DNA of 64,000 nucleotides from Ancylobacter sp. Lp-2 (GTDB taxonomy: Bacteria > Pseudomonadota > Alphaproteobacteria > Rhizobiales > Xanthobacteraceae). Location of the stretch: contig NZ_JAJALI010000005.1 of assembly GCF_020523795.1 (NCBI RefSeq), forward strand, positions 62,001 to 126,000. Direction: 5' to 3'. The notes beneath the pieces were generated by a model. That model was not told the origin of the DNA and did not search any database. It saw only the letters and a list, made by a program, of their open reading frames with translations. Shown here piece by piece: positions 46,021 through 54,931 of this stretch. Made by a program: the position numbers and the translations under genes. Every line of letters begins with the position of its first letter. Position 1 is the stretch's first letter.

Positions 46021-46067
46021 GAAACGGCGGGCTTCGAACCCGCCCAACCAATGGAAAAAGGCAGGAA

Positions 46068-47033
46068 ATGACGCCCGAACCGATCCACGACATCGCCCAT
46101 CTCGCGCATGTCGAGCTCTTGACCGACAAGCCGGCTGAAAGCCTCGATTTCTTCGTCAATATTCTCGGCCTCACCGAGAGCGGGCGCGAGGGCGACAGCG
46201 TGTTTCTGCGCGCCTGGGACGATTACGAGTTCCACACCCTCAAGCTGACCGCCGCGTCGCACACCGGCATCGGCCATGTCGCCTACCGCACCACCAGCGA
46301 GCAGGCGCTGGCGCGCCGCGTCGCCGCCATCGAGAAGCTCGGCGCCGGCATCGGCTGGGTCGAGGGCGATCTCGGCCATGGCCGCGCCTATCGTTTCCAC
46401 GACCCCGACAAGCATGTGTTCGAGATCTATTTCGACACCCACAAATATGTGCCGCCGGCCGAGGAGCGCCCGGCGCTCAAGAACCAGGCACAGCGCAATC
46501 ACGGGCGCGGCTGCGCGGTGCGCCGGCTCGACCATGTCAACCTGCTCGCCCGCGATGTCTCGGCGGTGCGCGCCTTCCTGCCGGCGGCGCTGGGCAGCCG
46601 GGTGACCGAGCAGATCGTGCTGGATTCCGGCGAGGTGGCCGGCTGCTGGTTCACGGTGAACAACAAGAGCTACGACATCGCCTATACGCGCGACTTCACC
46701 AATAGCGAAGGGCGCTTCCACCACGTGACCTATGCGGTGGACCAGCGCGAGCACGTGCTGGAGGCGGCCGACGTCTTCCTCGAGAACGGCGTGTTCATCG
46801 AGACCGGGCCGCACAAGCACGCGGTGCAGCAGACCTTCTTCCTCTATGTCTACGAGCCGGCCGGCAACCGGGTGGAAGTCGCCAATGCCGGCGCCCGGCT
46901 CATCCTCGATCCCGACTGGCAGACCGTCACCTGGACCGAGACCGAGCGGAAGAAGGGCCAGGCCTGGGGGCTGAAGACCATCGAGAGCTTCCACACCCAC
47001 GGCACCCCGCCGGCGGCGGGGGGCGACCACTGA
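46068..47033 (+). CDS. VOC-family extradiol ring-cleavage dioxygenase (catechol 2,3-dioxygenase-like)
   Basis: A 321-residue type I extradiol dioxygenase, two VOC modules. The iron ligands of the second module can be seen: His156 (LDHVNLL), His219 (FHHVTYAV) and Glu270 (GNRVEVANAG); His249 and His251 (GPHKH) and Tyr260 are in the positions of the acid-base and substrate residues. It therefore should cleave a catechol-type ring beside a hydroxyl. The gene is last in the operon that also has galDBC, so it is the best candidate for opening the ring, although classical gallate dioxygenase is of another (LigAB) family. Substrate inferred. Confidence 0.86.
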   Translation: MTPEPIHDIAHLAHVELLTDKPAESLDFFVNILGLTESGREGDSVFLRAWDDYEFHTLKLTAASHTGIGHVAYRTTSEQALARRVAAIEKLGAGIGWVEGDLGHGRAYRFHDPDKHVFEIYFDTHKYVPPAEERPALKNQAQRNHGRGCAVRRLDHVNLLARDVSAVRAFLPAALGSRVTEQIVLDSGEVAGCWFTVNNKSYDIAYTRDFTNSEGRFHHVTYAVDQREHVLEAADVFLENGVFIETGPHKHAVQQTFFLYVYEPAGNRVEVANAGARLILDPDWQTVTWTETERKKGQAWGLKTIESFHTHGTPPAAGGDH

Positions 47034-47144
47034 GGCCTGCGGGGCTGCCGGACCGGCGGCCCCCCTTGGCGGAACGGACGACCGCCGGAGGGCACGCCCC
47101 CGGCGGCGATGGGTGTGGCGCCACGCAGGCGCCGAACCCTGCGG

Positions 47145-48161
47145 TCAGTTGGTGGTGCCGCGCGTCTTCTTCAGCTCGGCCTGCACCTCGTCCCACAGCG
47201 GCTGGCCGACATTGTCGATGACGGTCTTGGTCACCGGCGCCGCCTTCTCGCGCAGCTTGGCGACTTCCTCGGCCGGCATCACGGTGACGTCCATGCCGTC
47301 GGCCTTGAGCTGGTCGAGCGCCTTGGTGGCCTCGGCGCGGGTGTCGGTACGCTCGAAGTCGCGCGAGGCGATGGCGGCCTCGATCAGGATCTTGCGCTCG
47401 TCCTCGGACAGCTTGTCCCACCACACCTTGCTCGCCGTCATGATCCACGGGCTGTACACGTGGTTGGTGACGGTAAGGTACTTCTGCACCTCGTAGAACT
47501 TCGAGGAGACGATGGTGGTGTAGGGGTTCTCCTGGCCGTCGACCGCCTTGGTCTCCAGCGCGGTGAACAGCTCGGCGAAGGCGAGCGGCACGGCATTGGC
47601 GCCGGCGGCCTTGAAGGTGTCGATGAACACCGGGTTCTGCATCACCCGCAGCTTCACGCCGGCGAGGTCCTCGGCCTTCTCGATCTTGTGGCGGCTATTG
47701 GTGAGGTTGCGGAAGCCGTTCTCCCAGTAGACCAGCCCGACGAGGCCCTTCTCCTGCAGCTTGTCGAGCAGCTTCTGGCCGACCGGGCCGTCGAGCACCG
47801 CGTCGGCTTCCTTCTCGTTGGCGAACATGAAGGGCACGTCCCAGATGGCGAATTCCTTCACCGTGCCGACGAGGGTGGCGGTGGAGCCGACCATCATCTC
47901 CTGCGCGCCGCCGATCAGGGCGTTCTGCATCTGCGGGTCCGGGCCAAGCGTGGCGGCGCCGAAGGTGCGCACCTTCAGCTTGTTGCCGGAGCGCTTGGCG
48001 ACTTCCTCGGCGAACAGACGGGCGGCGCGGCCCTGGTTGCTGTCCTCGTTGAGGCCGTAGCCGAAGCGGATCAGCCGCGGCTGGATGTTCTGCGCATAGG
48101 CCTCGGCGCCGAACGACAAGGCGAGCGCCGCGACGGCGGCGGTGAGCAGCAGCTTCTTCAT
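47145..48161 (-). CDS. dctP: TRAP transporter substrate-binding protein
   Basis: Periplasmic DctP-type receptor, 338 residues, with a signal sequence to about residue 24 (AEAYAQN). The conserved arginine site lies in the block LAGVKLRVMQNPVF, and the following AALETK-like segment (TALETKAVDGQENP) is a family mark. GAGGAGGAACACCC precedes the ATG. With dctM, dctQ and gluconokinase it forms a sugar-acid import operon. Ligand by context: gluconate or a related aldonate. Confidence 0.93.
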   Translation of the reverse strand: MKKLLLTAAVAALALSFGAEAYAQNIQPRLIRFGYGLNEDSNQGRAARLFAEEVAKRSGNKLKVRTFGAATLGPDPQMQNALIGGAQEMMVGSTATLVGTVKEFAIWDVPFMFANEKEADAVLDGPVGQKLLDKLQEKGLVGLVYWENGFRNLTNSRHKIEKAEDLAGVKLRVMQNPVFIDTFKAAGANAVPLAFAELFTALETKAVDGQENPYTTIVSSKFYEVQKYLTVTNHVYSPWIMTASKVWWDKLSEDERKILIEAAIASRDFERTDTRAEATKALDQLKADGMDVTVMPAEEVAKLREKAAPVTKTVIDNVGQPLWDEVQAELKKTRGTTN

Positions 48162-48207
48162 GGGTGTTCCTCCTCTCGATAATTGGTGGCGCGGCGAAAA
48201 ACTGGCG

Positions 48208-49485
48208 TCAGTGCAGCCAGCTCGCCGGCACGGTGATGATTTCGGGAAAGGCGACGAACAGGCCGATCAGCGCCGTATAGGCGACGACATAGGGCCAGAC
48301 CCCGCGGATGATGCCTTCCATGCTGACCCGGCCGACGCCGCACACCACGTTCAGCACGGTGCCGACCGGCGGGGTGAGCAGGCCGACCGCGCCGACCATC
48401 ACGAACATCACCCCGAAATAGACCGGGTCGATGCCGGCCTTGGTGATCAGCGGCACCAGCACCGGGGCGAGGATCAGGATGGTCGGGGTGAGGTCCATCG
48501 CGGTGCCGACCAGGGTCAGCAGCACCACGATGGCGGCCATCAGCCATTTGGGATGGTCGAGCATCGGCTCGAGCAGCGCGATGACCTGGCCCGGCAGCTC
48601 GGCCAGCGTGATCATGTAGGCGGTGACCATCGCGGCGGCGACCAGGAACATCACCACCGCCGTGGTCTTGGCGGCGGAGACCAGGAGGCGCGGCAGGTCG
48701 GCAAGCGAGATCTCGCGATAGACGAACAGGCCGACCAGCGCCGCATAGACCGCCGCCACCACCGCCGCCTCGGTCGGGGTGAAGAAGCCGGCGCGCATGC
48801 CGCCGATGATGATCACCGGCATGACCAGCGCCCAGACGCCGTCGACCATCGCCTGGAAGCGCACGCGCCAGGACTGGCGCGGCTGCACCGGGACGTTCTC
48901 CTTGCGGGCGACCCACATCCAGATCAGCACCAGCGTCACGCCCATGAGCAGGCCGGGCGCGATGCCGGCCATGAACAGCTTGGTGATCGAGATGTTGGTG
49001 GCGACGCCGTAGATGATGAACGACATGCTCGGCGGCAGGATCGGCGCGATGATGCCCGCCGAGGCGATGAGGCCGGAGGAGCGCTCGAGGTTGTAGCCGT
49101 TGGAACGCATCATCGGGATCAGCAGCGCCGCGACGGCGGCGGTGTCGGCGATGGCCGAGCCGGACAGGCTGGCCAACACCACCGCGGTGCCGATCGCCAC
49201 ATAGCCGAGCCCGCCCTTGATGTGGCCGAACAGGGTGACGGCGATGTTGACGATCCGCCGCGACAGGCCGCCGGCATTCATTAATTCGCCGGCGAGCAGG
49301 AAGAACGGCACCGCCATCAGCGGGTAGTTGTCGGCGCCGCCCAGCATGTTCTGGGCGAGCAGCTGCGCGTCGAAGAAGTCGAGCTGGTACATCAGCGCGA
49401 CGCCGGTCAGCATCAGCGCGAAGGCGATCGGCATGCCGACGGCCATCAGGCCCAGCAGCGAGCCGAGGAAGAGGGCGATGGTCAT
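48208..49485 (-). CDS. dctM: TRAP transporter large permease
   Basis: Large inner-membrane subunit, 425 residues with about twelve hydrophobic helices. Family blocks are visible: LSGSAIADTAAVAALLIPMM and LITKAGIDPVYFGVMFVM, then GLLTPPVGTVLNVVC. It overlaps dctQ by ATGA (49482-49485). The three-subunit TRAP system uses an ion gradient rather than ATP. Confidence 0.95.
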   Translation of the reverse strand: MTIALFLGSLLGLMAVGMPIAFALMLTGVALMYQLDFFDAQLLAQNMLGGADNYPLMAVPFFLLAGELMNAGGLSRRIVNIAVTLFGHIKGGLGYVAIGTAVVLASLSGSAIADTAAVAALLIPMMRSNGYNLERSSGLIASAGIIAPILPPSMSFIIYGVATNISITKLFMAGIAPGLLMGVTLVLIWMWVARKENVPVQPRQSWRVRFQAMVDGVWALVMPVIIIGGMRAGFFTPTEAAVVAAVYAALVGLFVYREISLADLPRLLVSAAKTTAVVMFLVAAAMVTAYMITLAELPGQVIALLEPMLDHPKWLMAAIVVLLTLVGTAMDLTPTILILAPVLVPLITKAGIDPVYFGVMFVMVGAVGLLTPPVGTVLNVVCGVGRVSMEGIIRGVWPYVVAYTALIGLFVAFPEIITVPASWLH

Positions 49486-50060
49486 GACGGCTTCCCCGAA
49501 TGCGGCGGGTTGCTGGCGGGCGCGAATTCGCGCTCGAATTCGCGGATTTCCTCGGCGTCGGCGGTCTCGCGCACCTGCACCAGCTCGGCATCCGACATCC
49601 GCCCCATGAACAGGCGGATGAGGTCGACGACGAACAGCACCGCCATGGCGACGGAGGCCACCAGCCCGGCCGCGGCGAAGCTCGCCAGCGAGATGTTGGT
49701 CACCGGCATGCGGCTGTTGAAGCCGACGATCACCTGCTGCCAGCTGCCCTGCGCGAACAGCCACAGCGCGTAGAGGATGAGCAGGTTGCACACCACCAGG
49801 CAGAGCTTCTGCAGGCCGCGCGGCAGGCGCTGCACCAGCATGTCGACGCCGACATGGGTGCGCTCGCGCACCGCGAGCACGGCGCCGAGGAAGATCAGCC
49901 ACACGAAGGCGAGGCGGGCGATCTCCTCCGAGGAGGCGATGCCGGTGCCAAACAGGTAGCGGCCGGCGGCATTGGTGAAGACGAGGACCACCATCAGCAC
50001 CAGCAGGGCGCCGATGGCCCACTCGACGAGGGTCTGTATGCGATTGAAGAGCGCGTTCAT
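49482..50060 (-). CDS. dctQ: TRAP transporter small permease
   Basis: A 192-residue membrane protein with four helices, the usual DctQ size. The conserved segment RVFWLIFLGAVLAVRERTHVG (here LAFVWLIFLGAVLAVRE) sits in the third helix region. Its C-terminal 40 residues are hydrophilic and charged. It overlaps both neighbours by four bases, so gntK, dctQ and dctM are translated as one unit. Confidence 0.93.
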   Translation of the reverse strand: MNALFNRIQTLVEWAIGALLVLMVVLVFTNAAGRYLFGTGIASSEEIARLAFVWLIFLGAVLAVRERTHVGVDMLVQRLPRGLQKLCLVVCNLLILYALWLFAQGSWQQVIVGFNSRMPVTNISLASFAAAGLVASVAMAVLFVVDLIRLFMGRMSDAELVQVRETADAEEIREFEREFAPASNPPHSGKPS

Positions 50061-50602
50061 GGCGCCGGCTCCCGTTGATCGAGGCCAGCGAGGCGCCGTT
50101 CGGCTTCCTCGACCAGCGCTTCGGGCGGCATGTCGATGGAGAGGGTGACGGCCCGCTCGTCGGCGCCGGGAGGCTCCAGCGTGGCGAACTGGCTGTCGAT
50201 GAGGCTGAGCGGCATGAAATGACCGGCGCGGGCGGCCATGCGCGCTTCGATGAGCGCGCGGTCGCCGGCGAGATGCAGGAACATCACCCGCGGGCTCGCG
50301 GCGGCGAGCTGGTCGCGATAGGCGCGCTTCAGCGCCGAGCAGGACACCACCAGCCCGTCGCCGGCGCGTGCCGCCTCGGCGAGGCGCTCACCGATGGTGG
50401 CGAGCCAGCCATGGCGGTCCACGTCGGTGAGCGGCTGGCCCTGCGCCATGCGCGCGACATTGGCCGGCGGGTGCAGGTCGTCACCCTCGACGAAGGCCCA
50501 GCCATTGCGCGCCGCCAGCGCCGCGCCGGCGCTCGACTTGCCGCAGCCGCACACGCCCATCACCACCACGAGGGGGGCGGGCGACGAGATCGGCGAGCTC
50601 AT
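50057..50602 (-). CDS. gntK: Gluconokinase
   Basis: Phosphorylates D-gluconate to 6-phosphogluconate, feeding the Entner-Doudoroff pathway (zwf is elsewhere in this window). A 181-residue P-loop kinase: Walker A GVCGCGKSS (about 16-24), GDDLHPPANVARMAQGQPLTDVDR block and the lid CSALKRAYRDQLA, all characteristic of GntK. First gene of the gntK-dctQMP operon; operators of the LacI-type regulator lie upstream. The name is sound because the TRAP genes and LacI regulator support it. Confidence 0.94.
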   Translation of the reverse strand: MSSPISSPAPLVVVMGVCGCGKSSAGAALAARNGWAFVEGDDLHPPANVARMAQGQPLTDVDRHGWLATIGERLAEAARAGDGLVVSCSALKRAYRDQLAAASPRVMFLHLAGDRALIEARMAARAGHFMPLSLIDSQFATLEPPGADERAVTLSIDMPPEALVEEAERRLAGLDQREPAP

Positions 50603-50729
50603 GGGGAAGGGTACGCCGAGAAGACAGCGCTAACAGGCACAGTTCCGTTCTCCCTATCGGTCGCGGCGCGATGGCCAGACGACGGCAGATGATCTGCTCT
50701 TGTTGTGAAGATGAGTTATGTTAGCGCTG
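50603..50729 (-). promoter_or_regulatory. gntK promoter region with two LacI-type operators
   Basis: Two near-identical 16-bp imperfect palindromes lie here: a CTGTTAGCGCTGTCTT-like site (minus strand) around 50621-50636, and ATGTTAGCGCTGTCAT at 50718-50733 (plus strand), the second overlapping the stop codon of the regulator gene. The central AGCGCT is the LacI-family hallmark. Binding at both sites, about 95 bases apart, could loop the DNA across the gntK promoter. Confidence 0.7.
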
Positions 50730-51797
50730 TCATGCGTTGTTGTAAAGCACGCCCATCGGCTGGGGACGCACCGTCTCCGGGCGCTTTGTGCTCTCGCGGA
50801 TCTGCAGCGCGAAGCCGGTATCGACCACCCGTTCGGCCGGGCGGCGGCCGGCAATGGCGGCGCGGGCCATCTGCACCGCGCGCGAGCCGATCTCGTAGCG
50901 CGGCGTGCGCACGCTGGTGAGCGAGGGACAGGCCGCCGCCATCATTTCGAGGTCGTTGAAGCCGGCGATCCCCATGCTCGCCGGCACCGCCAGCAGCGCG
51001 CGCTGGCATTCGAACAGCGCGCCGAGCGCGAGGTCGTCATTGTTGCAGAACACCGCGTCGGTGTCGGGCATGCGGGCGAGCAGGTCGCGCAACAGGTCGC
51101 GCCCCAGCGACACGCTGGACGAGGCCGGCGTGGTGGTGATGCGCGCGGGATCGTAGAGGCCGGCCTCGGCCAGTGCGGCGCGATAGCCTTCGAGGCGGCG
51201 CTGGGTACGCGGGTCCATGCGGGCGCCGAGAAAGCCGATCCGCCGGTAGCCGGCCTCCAGAAGATGGCTGGTAACCGCATGCCCGCTCGCTTTGTGCGAG
51301 AAACCGACCATCATGTCGACCGGGTCGTCGCCGAGATCCATCACCTGCACCACCGGGCAGCCGGCGGCGGCGAGCAGCGCCCGCCCGCGCTCGGTCTGGT
51401 CGATGCCGGCGACGATCAGCGCCGCCGGGCGCTGGCTGAGGAAGGTAGCGAGCAGGCGCTCCTCCTCGATCGGCGAGTAGCGGCTATTGCCGAGCTGCAC
51501 CTGGTAGGGGGTCTGCGCCAGCCCGTCATAAATGCCGCGCAGCACGTCGGCGAACACGTTGTTGGTGAACGAGGGAATGATGACGCCAATGACGTCGGTG
51601 CGCGCCGAGGCGAGCGCGCGGGCGTGCTGGTCCGGCACATATTCCAGCTCCCGCACCGCCTCCTCGATCTGCTGGCGCAGCTGCGGCGACACCCGCTCGG
51701 GATCGCGCAGCGCCCGCGACACGGTGATCGAGCTCACGCCGGCGCGCTTGGCCACGTCGGCGATGGTCGGGCGCCCGCCGCTCCGTCTCTTGCGCAT
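50730..51797 (-). CDS. LacI-family transcriptional regulator (gluconate type)
   Basis: A 355-residue LacI-type repressor. The N-terminal helix-turn-helix and hinge are at about residues 10-60 (TIADVAKRAGVSSITVSRALRDPERVSPQLR), followed by the two-lobe sugar-binding core (VIGVIIPSFTNNVFADVL). ATG 51797 follows GGAGAGGGAATCGCAG; the longer frame reads through from tex antisense and is not coding. It sits upstream of gntK and shares its operator sequence, so it probably controls the gluconate genes and itself, with gluconate or 6-phosphogluconate as inducer. Confidence 0.92.
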   Translation of the reverse strand: MRKRRSGGRPTIADVAKRAGVSSITVSRALRDPERVSPQLRQQIEEAVRELEYVPDQHARALASARTDVIGVIIPSFTNNVFADVLRGIYDGLAQTPYQVQLGNSRYSPIEEERLLATFLSQRPAALIVAGIDQTERGRALLAAAGCPVVQVMDLGDDPVDMMVGFSHKASGHAVTSHLLEAGYRRIGFLGARMDPRTQRRLEGYRAALAEAGLYDPARITTTPASSSVSLGRDLLRDLLARMPDTDAVFCNNDDLALGALFECQRALLAVPASMGIAGFNDLEMMAAACPSLTSVRTPRYEIGSRAVQMARAAIAGRRPAERVVDTGFALQIRESTKRPETVRPQPMGVLYNNA

Positions 51798-51824
51798 CTG
51801 CGATTCCCTCTCCGGCTTTTGGCC

Positions 51825-51840
51825 ATGATAGCGCTGACAT
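51825..51840 (-). promoter_or_regulatory. Third copy of the LacI-type operator, before the regulator gene
   Basis: ATGATAGCGCTGACAT (plus strand) matches 50718-50733 at 14 of 16 positions. It ends 28 bases before the regulator start, so bound protein would cover the transcription start; this indicates autoregulation. Confidence 0.75.
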
Positions 51841-51956
51841 GGCACCGTTTGCACTAGCGCGGCCGGCGCCCTCCCCGCCCGGTGGAGGAGCGGGCGTGGC
51901 GTTTGCCGGCGTGGCTGACTATGGTCGGCCCCTTCCGAAGCGAATCCGTGACCCGC

Positions 51957-54305
51957 ATGACAGCCGACATCACCTCCCTCGCCGCCCGCATCGCCAGCGA
52001 GATCGGCGCCCGCCCGCAGCAGGCCGCCGCCGCCATCGCACTGCTCGACGAGGGCGCGACCGTCCCCTTCATCGCGCGCTACCGCAAGGAAGTCACCGGC
52101 GGGCTCGACGACACCCAGCTGCGCCGCCTCGACGAGCGGCTCGGCTATCTGCGCGAGCTGGAGGCCCGCCGCGCCGCCATCGCCGAATCGATCCGCCAGC
52201 AGGGCAAGCTGACGCCGGAGCTGGAGGCCGCCGTCGCCGGCGCCGCCACCAAGGCGGAGCTGGAGGACATCTACCTCCCCTACAAGCCCAAGCGCCGCAA
52301 CCGCGCCGACATCGCCCGCGAGCGCGGCCTCGGCCCGCTCGCCGACGCCATCCTCACGGACCGCGCCGCCGTGCCGGCCGAGCTCGCCAAGGCCTATGTC
52401 GCCGGCGAGGTGGCGGACGTGAAGGCGGCGCTCGACGGCGCGCGCGACATCCTCTCGGAGACCTTCGCGCAGAATGCCGAGATCGTCGGCCGCCTGCGCA
52501 GCTATCTGAAAGGCAAGGCCGATCTGCGCGCCAAGCTGGTCGACGGCAAGCAGGAAGCCGGCGCCAAGTTCTCCGACTATTTCGATCATGCCGAGCGCTG
52601 GGGCTCCGTGCCGAGCCACCGCGCGCTCGCCATGCTGCGCGGGCGCAACGAGGAGGTGCTGGCGCTCGACATCGAGGTCGACGCCGACGATCCGCGCCCG
52701 GTGAAGCCGGTGGTGGCGATGATCGCGGAAGGCTACGGCATCGGCGACCGGCTTCCCGGCGATGTCTGGCTGATGGAGGTCGCCGGCTGGACCTGGCGGG
52801 TCAAGCTGTCGCTGCATCTCTCGCTCGATCTGATGACCGATCTGCGCAGCCGGGCCGAGACCGAGGCCATCGAGGTGTTCGCCCGCAACCTCAAGGACCT
52901 GCTGCTCACCGCCCCGGCGGGCACCCGCGCCACCATGGGGCTCGATCCCGGCATCCGCACCGGCGTCAAGGTGGCGGTGGTCGATGCCACCGGCAAGCTC
53001 ACCGCCACCAGCACCGTCTACCCCTTCCCGCCGAAGAACGACGTGCGCGGCGCGCAGGCGGAAATCGCCCGGCTGATCCGCCAGCACGGCGTCGAGCTGA
53101 TCGCCATCGGCAATGGCACCGGCAGCCGCGAGACCGAGAAGCTGGTCGCCGACCTGCTGGCCGACCTGCCGGCACAAGAGGGCCGGCCGAAGCCGATCAA
53201 GGTGGTGGTGTCGGAAGCCGGCGCCTCGGTCTATTCCGCCTCGGAGCTGGCCGCCGCCGAGTTCCCGACCCTCGACGTGTCGCTGCGCGGCGCGGTCTCC
53301 ATCGCCCGCCGGCTGCAGGACCCGCTGGCCGAGCTGGTGAAGATCGAGCCGAAGTCGATCGGCGTCGGCCAGTACCAGCACGATGTCGACCAGTACCATC
53401 TCGCCCGCGCGCTCGACGCGGTGGTGGAGGACGCGGTGAACGCGGTCGGCGTCGACCTCAACACCGCCTCCGCCTCGCTGCTGGCGCGGGTGTCCGGCCT
53501 CGGCACCTCGCTCGCCGAGGCGATCGTCGCCCATCGCGACGCCAACGGCGCGTTCGGCAGCCGGCGGCAACTATTGGATGTCGCCCGGCTTGGCCCGCGC
53601 ACATTCGAGCAATGCGCCGGCTTCCTGCGCATCCGCGACGGCAAGGAGCCGCTCGACGCCTCCGCCGTCCATCCGGAAGCCTATGGCGTCGCCCGCAAGA
53701 TCGTCGCCGCCTGCGGCCGCGACCTGCGCACGCTGATGGGCGACAGCGCGGCGCTCGGCGCGCTCGATCCGCGTGTCTTCGTGGACGAACGCTTCGGCCT
53801 GCCGACGGTGCGCGACATCATCGCCGAGCTCGACAAGCCCGGCCGCGACCCGCGTCCCGCCTTCCGCACCGCGACCTTCGCGGAGGGCATCGACGAGATG
53901 AAGGACCTCAAGCCGGGCATGGAGCTGGAGGGCACCGTCACCAACGTCGCGGCGTTCGGCGCCTTCGTCGACATCGGCGTGCACCAGGACGGTCTGGTGC
54001 ACGTCTCGCAGCTCGCCGACCGCTTCGTGAAGGACGCGCATGAGGTGGTGAAGGTTGGCGACGTGGTGAAGGTGCGGGTGCTGGAGATCGACCTCAAGCG
54101 CAAGCGCATCTCGCTGTCGATGCGCAAGGACGGCGCCGGGGCTGGCAAGCCGGCGGACAAGGCCCAGCCGGAGCGCGCCCCGCGCGACAACCGTGACCAT
54201 CGCGACAAGGGCGCCCCCCATCGCGGCGCCCCCGCGAAGCCATCCCGCCCCGAGCCCACCGGCGCCCTCGGCGCCGCGCTGCTGGACGCGCTGAAGCGGA
54301 AGTGA
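51957..54305 (+). CDS. tex: Tex-family S1 RNA-binding protein
   Basis: Conserved nucleic-acid-binding protein, 782 residues, involved in transcription and RNA metabolism. Domain order: Tex N-terminal helical region (1-200), YqgF-like nuclease-fold domain around 315-440 ([17 protein letters not shown]), helix-hairpin-helix domain about 490-560, and an S1 domain at about 650-723 ([24 protein letters not shown]). A charged, disordered tail rich in Pro, Lys, Arg and Asp (724-770) follows. ATG 51957 starts MTADITSL; no strong ribosome-binding site, and an ATG 36 bases earlier is an alternative. Confidence 0.95.
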   Translation: MTADITSLAARIASEIGARPQQAAAAIALLDEGATVPFIARYRKEVTGGLDDTQLRRLDERLGYLRELEARRAAIAESIRQQGKLTPELEAAVAGAATKAELEDIYLPYKPKRRNRADIARERGLGPLADAILTDRAAVPAELAKAYVAGEVADVKAALDGARDILSETFAQNAEIVGRLRSYLKGKADLRAKLVDGKQEAGAKFSDYFDHAERWGSVPSHRALAMLRGRNEEVLALDIEVDADDPRPVKPVVAMIAEGYGIGDRLPGDVWLMEVAGWTWRVKLSLHLSLDLMTDLRSRAETEAIEVFARNLKDLLLTAPAGTRATMGLDPGIRTGVKVAVVDATGKLTATSTVYPFPPKNDVRGAQAEIARLIRQHGVELIAIGNGTGSRETEKLVADLLADLPAQEGRPKPIKVVVSEAGASVYSASELAAAEFPTLDVSLRGAVSIARRLQDPLAELVKIEPKSIGVGQYQHDVDQYHLARALDAVVEDAVNAVGVDLNTASASLLARVSGLGTSLAEAIVAHRDANGAFGSRRQLLDVARLGPRTFEQCAGFLRIRDGKEPLDASAVHPEAYGVARKIVAACGRDLRTLMGDSAALGALDPRVFVDERFGLPTVRDIIAELDKPGRDPRPAFRTATFAEGIDEMKDLKPGMELEGTVTNVAAFGAFVDIGVHQDGLVHVSQLADRFVKDAHEVVKVGDVVKVRVLEIDLKRKRISLSMRKDGAGAGKPADKAQPERAPRDNRDHRDKGAPHRGAPAKPSRPEPTGALGAALLDALKRK

Positions 54306-54342
54306 GGCGCGGCAGGGCGGCTGTCGCGGCCGCCTGAAGCCC

Positions 54343-54426
54343 GCCGGGTGTCACGTGCGTGACACCCGGCATTGGATATCAACCGCCGGGTGTCGCGCTC
54401 GCGAATCCGACGGTTGATATCCAATG
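54343..54426. repeat. Two adjoining perfect inverted repeats downstream of tex
   Basis: GCCGGGTGTCACG-TG-CGTGACACCCGGC (54343-54370) has 13-bp arms. It shares its last base with a second repeat whose 16-bp arms CATTGGATATCAACCG (54370-54385) and CGGTTGATATCCAATG (54411-54426) enclose 25 bases; these include CCGGGTGTCGCG, which echoes the first palindrome. Neither is followed by a T run on either strand. They may end tex transcription or be a mobile palindromic element. Confidence 0.8.
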
Positions 54427-54931
54427 ATGGGTGGATCGACGGCAAGGGGGCTCTGCGCCTCCGCGCCCGCGTGCCCCTCACCGGCCCGGTTCGCGGGCCA
54501 TCTCTCCGTCGAAGCCGGCGGCTTCCCGCTTCGACCCTGCCAGATCCACACTCGGCAACAGCCGAGTTCGGACGGGGATAGGGAAGAAGCCGGTGCAGAG
54601 CTGGTGAATCGAAAGCGCTTTCTTACCGATCAGCTGATTTACCTGATCGGTAAGGGCTCAAACCGCGCTGCCCCGGGCCGGCGGCATGTGGCTCCCCCGC
54701 CCGCCCCGTCGATGACAAGGGCGGAATGCTGAAGTGCGGCTCCCTTGCCTCATCCCCACCCACGACAGGGACGGAAAGCCGAAGCGCGCCCTGCTCCCTC
54801 TCCCCGTCGGGGAGAGGGCTGGGGTGAGGGGTCTTCGACGGTGAATAGTCTTTTGACGGCGAAGGTCTTCGACGGTCAAAGGCCTTCAGCGGGCGACCCG
54901 CTTCGGCGCGTCCCGATGCCGCCGCGCCGCC
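54427..54931. repeat. Rest of the tex-serA spacer: palindromes, REP-like element and direct repeats
   Basis: No coding gene was found. GAAAGCGCTTTC (54611-54622) is a perfect palindrome, continued by CTTACCGATCAG (54622-54633) and CTGATCGGTAAG (54643-54654), an operator-like 12-bp inverted repeat. CCCTCTCCCC-GTC-GGGGAGAGGG (54796-54818), followed by TGGGGTGAGGGG, looks like the dispersed intergenic element common in proteobacterial genomes. GGTCTTCGACGGT is repeated at 54830 and 54864. Both flanking genes end here, so the region is a convergent terminator zone. Confidence 0.75.

Noticed and set aside
46026-46044. Hairpin with a TTCGAA loop that resembles the T-arm of a tRNA
   Set aside because: No anticodon or acceptor arm on either strand nearby; it is a short stem between livF and the dioxygenase gene.
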